The position numbers and the translations under genes were made by a program. From Paracentrotus lividus (lineage: Eukaryota > Echinodermata > Echinoidea > Camarodonta > Echinidae), in NCBI GenBank assembly GCA_940671915.1, contig CALNVZ010002974.1, positions 46,622,627 to 46,686,626 on the forward strand: 64,000 nucleotides of DNA, written 5' to 3'. Under the pieces are notes generated by a model, which saw only the letters and a program-made list of their open reading frames with translations, was not told the origin of the DNA and did not search any database. Below, in pieces: positions 63,295 to 64,000 of the stretch; the stretch's first letter is position 1; each line of letters begins with the position of its first letter.

Positions 63295-63360
63295 TGTGTT
63301 TAAATCCAAGTAAGTTTTCCTGGAGTAATCCATAGTTATCCTTGGAGAGAAAATAAGCAT

Positions 63361-64000
63361 ATTCCTGCTTTTAGAGAAGGTAAAAGTTACAAAAGTTGCA
63401 GAGCGCGATCACACGCACCCTTTCGTGTTTGCGTTTTGGACGAACTATTCTCCGAACTTGGCTTTCTCTTGCGTTGGCTCCCGACGAATTAATAGGGGGT
63501 AGTAGATTAGTTGTGTTGTCGGGTTGACTCGCGCAAAATCGCTGGGGCTAAACTCCTCTAAAACCCCAACCTATCAGAAACCTTTCAAAGGATTCACCCC
63601 TTTTCTTACAGCACTTGTCACTCTTCCTTTATCTCCTCCTTTCTGCTTGATTACACTAGCTTGTTTTCTACCAAAATTACTCCTATGCACTCGGGAGTGA
63701 CAAAAAGCGAAAGCCACACTGGATTGGCTGAACTATTCCTTTCTACGAAGTGTTGCTGCCTCTATACTGGCACAACACACTATTCCCCTATTCAACCCTC
63801 AAAATATTCTCTCTTCTGTATCACTATCAAAAGAAAGGTTCGACTTGAATAGAATGACCTGAAAAGGCTTGCGGATTTAGTCGGGTTCGGTAGTTTATCT
63901 AACAACTTCTTATGAAGCCATAGCAAGGTGAATTCCCGTGTCGCCTTTTCACAGCACTGGTAATTCCTCTCTTTATAATATACCTCTTCTTATAATACCC
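63361..64000 (-). promoter_or_regulatory. Upstream region of the BMP5-8 gene (5' UTR/promoter, boundaries unknown)
   Basis: No ORF with family resemblance. On the gene strand a TATTATAAAG stretch (63971-63980) is TATA-like, about 680 bp before the ATG. The transcription start cannot be placed. This is position-based inference only. Confidence 0.25.

Overview
This is an animal nuclear genome window, AT-rich and crowded with repeats. It most likely comes from a marine invertebrate deuterostome, probably an echinoderm and possibly a sea urchin. The reasons are a single BMP5-8 type gene (vertebrates have split this into BMP5, 6, 7 and 8), long introns full of foldback and MITE-like elements, and many TAGGCCTA and TACATGTA words. 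The species cannot be named from the sequence alone.

The central feature is one complete minus-strand gene for a BMP5/6/7/8-class TGF-beta ligand, from its ATG near 63294 to its stop at 17776, about 45.5 kb. I rebuilt it exon by exon from protein similarity, GT/AG splice sites and reading phase: exon 1 (signal peptide and first part of the prodomain), a 31-kb intron, exon 2, exon 3, exon 4 (end of prodomain and RNRR furin site), then two tandem alternative versions of exon 5, then a last exon with the rest of the cystine-knot domain. All seven cystine-knot cysteines are present, and the N-x-T site before NHA is kept. The two exon-5 copies (26624-26703 and 26418-26500) have intact splice sites and the same phase, and they encode nearly the same core around the first knot cysteine. 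Their leaders differ: one is neutral and BMP7-like, the other is strongly basic and looks like the heparin-binding N-terminus of BMP2/4. Using both copies, or neither, shifts the frame. This has the layout of mutually exclusive alternative exons and is the most interesting signal in the window. Exon 3 appears to lack one base relative to the family.

Layout. 1-7770: three related blocks (one partial, two of about 3.1 kb in tandem) carrying a roughly 40-bp hairpin-forming minisatellite. 7770-17775: a plus-strand single-exon ORF of 342 codons with no recognised function (8494-9522), a possible extra exon near 13.6 kb, and foldback/MITE-like elements. 17776-18036: last BMP exon. 18037-26417: intron holding two copies of a 2.8-3.1-kb composite foldback repeat. 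26418-31746: BMP exons 5b, 5a, 4, 3 and 2. 31747-62831: the giant first intron, containing simple repeats, several MITE-like elements, a 42-bp minisatellite split by a TA-flanked insertion, and two TTAA-flanked foldback elements. 62832-64000: exon 1 and the upstream region.

No rRNA, tRNA, CRISPR or intact transposase or reverse-transcriptase gene was recognised. I did not run a dedicated tRNA search.
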